DNA from: Bog-756 sp963830165
Lineage (GTDB): Bacteria > Actinomycetota > Acidimicrobiia > Acidimicrobiales > RAAP-2
Direction of reading: 5' to 3'
DNA length: 64,000 nt
Assembly: GCA_963830165.1 (NCBI GenBank)
Contig: CAWHKZ010000008.1
Location: 124,001 to 188,000 of the forward strand
The position numbers were made by a program, and so were the translations under genes. Positions 63,501 to 64,000 of this stretch are shown here, one piece after another. Position 1 is the stretch's first letter, and every line of letters begins with the position of its first letter. The notes below the pieces were generated by a model. That model was not told the origin of the DNA. It did not search any database and saw nothing but the letters and a program-made list of their open reading frames with translations.

Positions 63501-64000
63501 GGCCGTGCCGCCGTCGGTCGGTCCAGAGGTGGGACTGACGGCCGTGACGGTCGGGGCGGCCACGTAGGTGAAGTGGTCGGCCGAACTGGTGGCCGAGGTG
63601 CCGGCTGCCGTGGTGACGGTCACGTCGACCGTGCCGGTTCCGGCGGGCGAGGTCACGGTGATCGAGGTGGCCGTGTCGGCGGTCACCGTGCCCTCGTTGG
63701 CTCCGAACTCGACGGATGTGGCATCACCCAGGTTCGTTCCGGTCACCGTGACGGTCGTGCCGCCGGCGATCGGACCGGAACCGGGCGAGACGGCGGTGAC
63801 GGCCGGAGCGACCACATAGGTGAACTGGTCGGCGACCGACGTGGTCGAGGTGCCTCCTGCCGTGGTGACGGTGACGTCGACGGTGCCCGCGCTGCCGGTG
63901 GGCGACGTCACGGTGACGGTGGTCGCCGTGTCCGAGATGATCGCCGCGGATCTGGTGCCGAAGTCGACCGCTGTCGCGTCGGCCAGGCCGGTCCCGGTGA
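60529..64000 (-). CDS. Secreted TIG/IPT-repeat protein with six 42-residue propeller repeats (5' end beyond window, one frameshift)
   Basis: Partial; more than 1150 residues in the window. About nine complete and one partial TIG/IPT repeats of 83-85 residues (TVTAVSPxSGPxAGGTTVTV, then SATSVxFGTTAGTVTADTAT) are followed by an Ig-like domain (about 61260-61530) and six YW-repeats (GYWLVAADGGVFAFGDAGFF). One missing G near 63100 shifts the frame inside a TIG unit; it continues upstream without a stop to the window edge. Likely a long surface rod carrying a propeller at its tip. It heads or precedes the pst run, with GTGA overlap into the next gene. Confidence 0.85.
61539..64000 (-). repeat. Tandem 252-255-bp TIG-coding repeats
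   Basis: About ten DNA repeats, each encoding one TIG domain and ending in a FTYV-type codon block. Blocks such as GGTCACGGTGATCGAGGTGG and GTCGGGGCGGCCACGTAGGT recur almost unchanged, indicating recent duplication or gene conversion. Length variation and assembly collapse are likely here. Confidence 0.9.

Noticed and set aside
61200..63900. Long antisense open frames on the plus strand over the TIG repeats
   Set aside because: They follow the repeat periodicity and GC bias, with Val/Thr-rich low-complexity translations and no domains.

Overview
The window is high-GC (roughly 70 %) and densely coded. Gene content and order point to the Actinomycetota: miaB-miaA-dapF-hflX, dapA-rnj-ftsK, rpsO-pnp-M16 peptidase-dapB, and a CysO/CysM/Mec+ cysteine module. 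The Thr-rich stalks and the 42-residue surface repeats make a member or relative of the Acidimicrobiia my best guess. That is an inference from gene content; no rRNA is present.

Layout. 0.1-5.9 kb (minus): miaB, miaA, dapF, hflX and a DapC-type aminotransferase in one tight, heavily frameshifted operon. 6.0-7.7 kb (plus): a DUF222/HNH protein. 7.7-13.2 kb (minus): queF, thrB, a D,D-carboxypeptidase and ftsK. 13.4-21.5 kb (minus): rnj, dapA, a diiron protein, two TetR regulators, dapB and an M16 peptidase. 21.6-25.5 kb (minus): pnp, rpsO and a 1-Cys peroxiredoxin. 25.8-27.3 kb (plus): a crotonase and a HAD phosphatase. 27.3-30.1 kb: a large membrane protein joining a pseudokinase to a flippase-like domain. 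30.2-36.4 kb: surface proteins, including a Thr-rich beta-helix protein behind a c-di-GMP-I riboswitch, a SpoIID/LytB protein and an FG-GAP-like protein. 36.6-43.6 kb: a GT-C membrane protein, a methyltransferase, rdgB, rph, a metallo-beta-lactamase-fold hydrolase, cysM, cysO and mec. 43.6-44.7 kb: smpB and ssrA (tmRNA). 44.9-48.6 kb: a small HTH protein, a TauE/SafE permease, a cyclic-nucleotide-binding protein, a sulfotransferase remnant and a PhnZ-like HD oxygenase.

The most unusual region is 48.6-64.0 kb, all on the minus strand. It is one long run of genes, mostly with overlapping stop and start codons. The order is TIG-repeat/beta-propeller protein, secreted family-X protein, pstC, pstA, pstS, a giant second exported protein with a PstS-like setting, a family-X paralogue with an LAFTG sorting signal, a sortase homologue lacking both catalytic His and Cys, pstB, two small coiled-coil or tail-anchored proteins, and an Rrf2 regulator. 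It looks like a phosphate importer built into a surface-protein assembly. This is my main candidate for an undescribed system.

Two cross-cutting features stand out. Conserved genes here are broken by about fourteen single-base frameshifts, best explained as assembly errors. In-frame minisatellites (9-36 bp units) recur in coding linkers and in several intergenic gaps. I found no tRNA, rRNA, IS element, prophage or CRISPR array.
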